Below are positions 62,169 through 64,000 of a DNA stretch of 64,000 bases, one piece after another. The stretch is from NCBI RefSeq assembly GCF_030373185.1, contig NZ_JAUCZH010000001.1, positions 248,001 to 312,000 of the forward strand. The letters run 5' to 3'. A model generated the notes under the pieces. It had not been told where the DNA came from, made no database searches, and worked only from the letters and a program-made list of their open reading frames with translations. A program made the position numbers and the translations under genes. The DNA is from Tabrizicola sp. (GTDB taxonomy: Bacteria; Pseudomonadota; Alphaproteobacteria; Rhodobacterales; Rhodobacteraceae). Position 1 is the stretch's first letter. The number at the start of each line of letters is the position of its first letter.

Positions 62169-62829
62169 GGCTGAAACTCCATGCAGTCCGAGATGTAGAA
62201 CCCCCGCGAGACCCGGCCGATGCGGCTTAGCCCCGGCCCGGTGGCGCGGCCAAGCTCTTTCAGGCTGTGCGGGATCATTACCGGCGACCGGTCCGACCGG
62301 GGGAACAGCTTGCCCGCATGCCACATCGCCATCAAAAGCGTGGTGCGCGGGGCCACGGTGAACACCACCGCGCCGCTGCGCTTGCCCAAGGCATGCAAGG
62401 TGCGGGCAATGTCATCGGCACCGTAGTAGATCAGGCTGTCCATCGCGAGGACGAAGTCAAAGCGCCCGAGCGCGGGGTCGGTCATGTCACCGGCATGAAA
62501 GCTGACTTGCGGGCGCAAGGTCGCGGGCAGGCGGTCGCGGGCAATCTCGACCAGCTTGGGCGAAATGTCGGCGGCCATCACACTCGCACCGCGCAACGCC
62601 AGTTCCTCGGTCATCGCACCCGTGCCGCAACCCGCATCCAGAACCCGCGCGCCGCGCAGGTCTTCGGGCAGGCGCGACAGCATCAACGCGCGCATCCTGT
62701 CACGGCCTTCGCGCACCGTCTGGCGGATGCGGCTGACCGGCGCGTCCGAGGTCAGCCGTTCCCACGCCTTGGTGGCGGTGCGGTCGAAATAGGTTTCGAC
62801 CCGGTCGCGCGTGGTGACGTAGTTCGGCA

Positions 62830-62830
<1 letters not shown>
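62165..62830 (-). CDS. bchM: magnesium-protoporphyrin IX methyltransferase
   Basis: A 221-residue SAM-dependent methyltransferase. Motif I is VLDAGCGTGAMTEELA, preceded by RVETYFDRTATKAWERLTSD and followed by FVLAMDSLIYYG, all typical of BchM. It methylates the propionate of Mg-protoporphyrin IX, one step before the AcsF reaction. The ATG at 62830 shares one base with the bchL stop (TGATG). Confidence 0.95.
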
Positions 62831-63901
<1,071 letters not shown>

Positions 63902-63905
<4 letters not shown>

Positions 63906-64000
63906 TCCGCAGCGATCCCTTCCATCCGGTCTTCCAACTCATCCGCCGCGCGTTGCAGGGCGGCGAGGGTGGCTGCATCCGGGGTCCAGTAATGCCGGTC
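63902..64000 (-). CDS. bchH: magnesium chelatase subunit H, C-terminal end only
   Basis: The last 32 codons on the minus strand read DRHYWTPDAATLAALQRAAD then ELEDRMEGIAAE and stop. This is the usual BchH end (a WxPDxxTLxxL repeat followed by ELEDRxEG). BchH carries the porphyrin for Mg insertion and is the normal neighbour of bchL-bchM. The rest lies beyond the window. Confidence 0.85.

Overview
The window looks like a chromosomal segment of a phototrophic Rhodobacteraceae bacterium (Alphaproteobacteria, Rhodobacterales). It is GC-rich and densely coded. The last 9 kb is part of a bacteriochlorophyll a photosynthesis gene cluster that uses the oxygen-dependent cyclase AcsF. A GntR/MocR TauR, a cytochrome c2 and a urease operon of proteobacterial type fit the same group. 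Genus cannot be read from the sequence.

Layout. 1-6,660: the start of an ABC ATPase gene, an exported protein of unknown function, and a polyamine-type ABC importer operon (ATPase, binding protein, two permeases) with an SDR dehydrogenase, divergent from a LuxR-type regulator. 6,822-17,842: cell-surface polysaccharide genes, namely a 1103-residue protein with a GH18-like region, a NodB deacetylase and a GT2 glycosyltransferase, a DUF3131 protein, a small cysteine-rich DPBB/expansin-like protein, a second NodB deacetylase, a DegT/StrS aminotransferase and a GMC oxidoreductase. 18,324-25,956: a 7.6 kb genomic island inserted in the 3' end of tRNA-Cys(GCA). It is bounded by a 17-bp direct repeat and carries a tyrosine integrase, a serine recombinase, a PD-(D/E)XK-like protein, a MazG-like/HNH gene pair, a broken IS3-type transposase and an AT-rich non-coding stretch with repeats. 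26,083-34,324: a flavodoxin-fold oxidoreductase, an NMT1/ThiY-type ABC importer, a RidA protein, and an AttH/CrtC-like lipocalin protein with an FtsX-type exporter.

34,408-47,676 is a taurine dissimilation region. Tpa would convert taurine to sulfoacetaldehyde, Xsc would convert that to acetyl phosphate and sulfite, and AckA would make ATP and acetate. TauE would export sulfite and SoeABC would oxidise it to sulfate. TauR is encoded within the region. The tpa and xsc promoters share a direct repeat (CTGGCTATA and CTGGCCCTAA, starts 23 bp apart) that I read as the TauR operator. A fatty acid desaturase and a repeat-rich intergenic region lie between tpa and tauR. 47,689-49,056 is a phosphomannomutase/phosphoglucomutase.

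49,208-54,533 is a complete urease operon (ureD, A, B, C, E, F, G). It contains two small extra genes: a His-rich membrane peptide between ureA and ureB, and a short coiled-coil ORF on the opposite strand between ureC and ureE. 54,595-64,000 (all minus strand) reads bchH (end only), bchL, bchM, lhaA, puhA, puhB, puhC, a 98-residue protein, acsF, puhE, hemA and cycA. This is bacteriochlorophyll synthesis, reaction-centre H subunit and assembly, tetrapyrrole supply and the soluble electron carrier in one co-directional run that ends in a strong terminator.

The most promising less-described material is the island cargo, above all the PD-(D/E)XK-like protein, then the MazG/HNH pair and the structured non-coding region. 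The two small urease-operon genes and the conserved TauR operator architecture come next.
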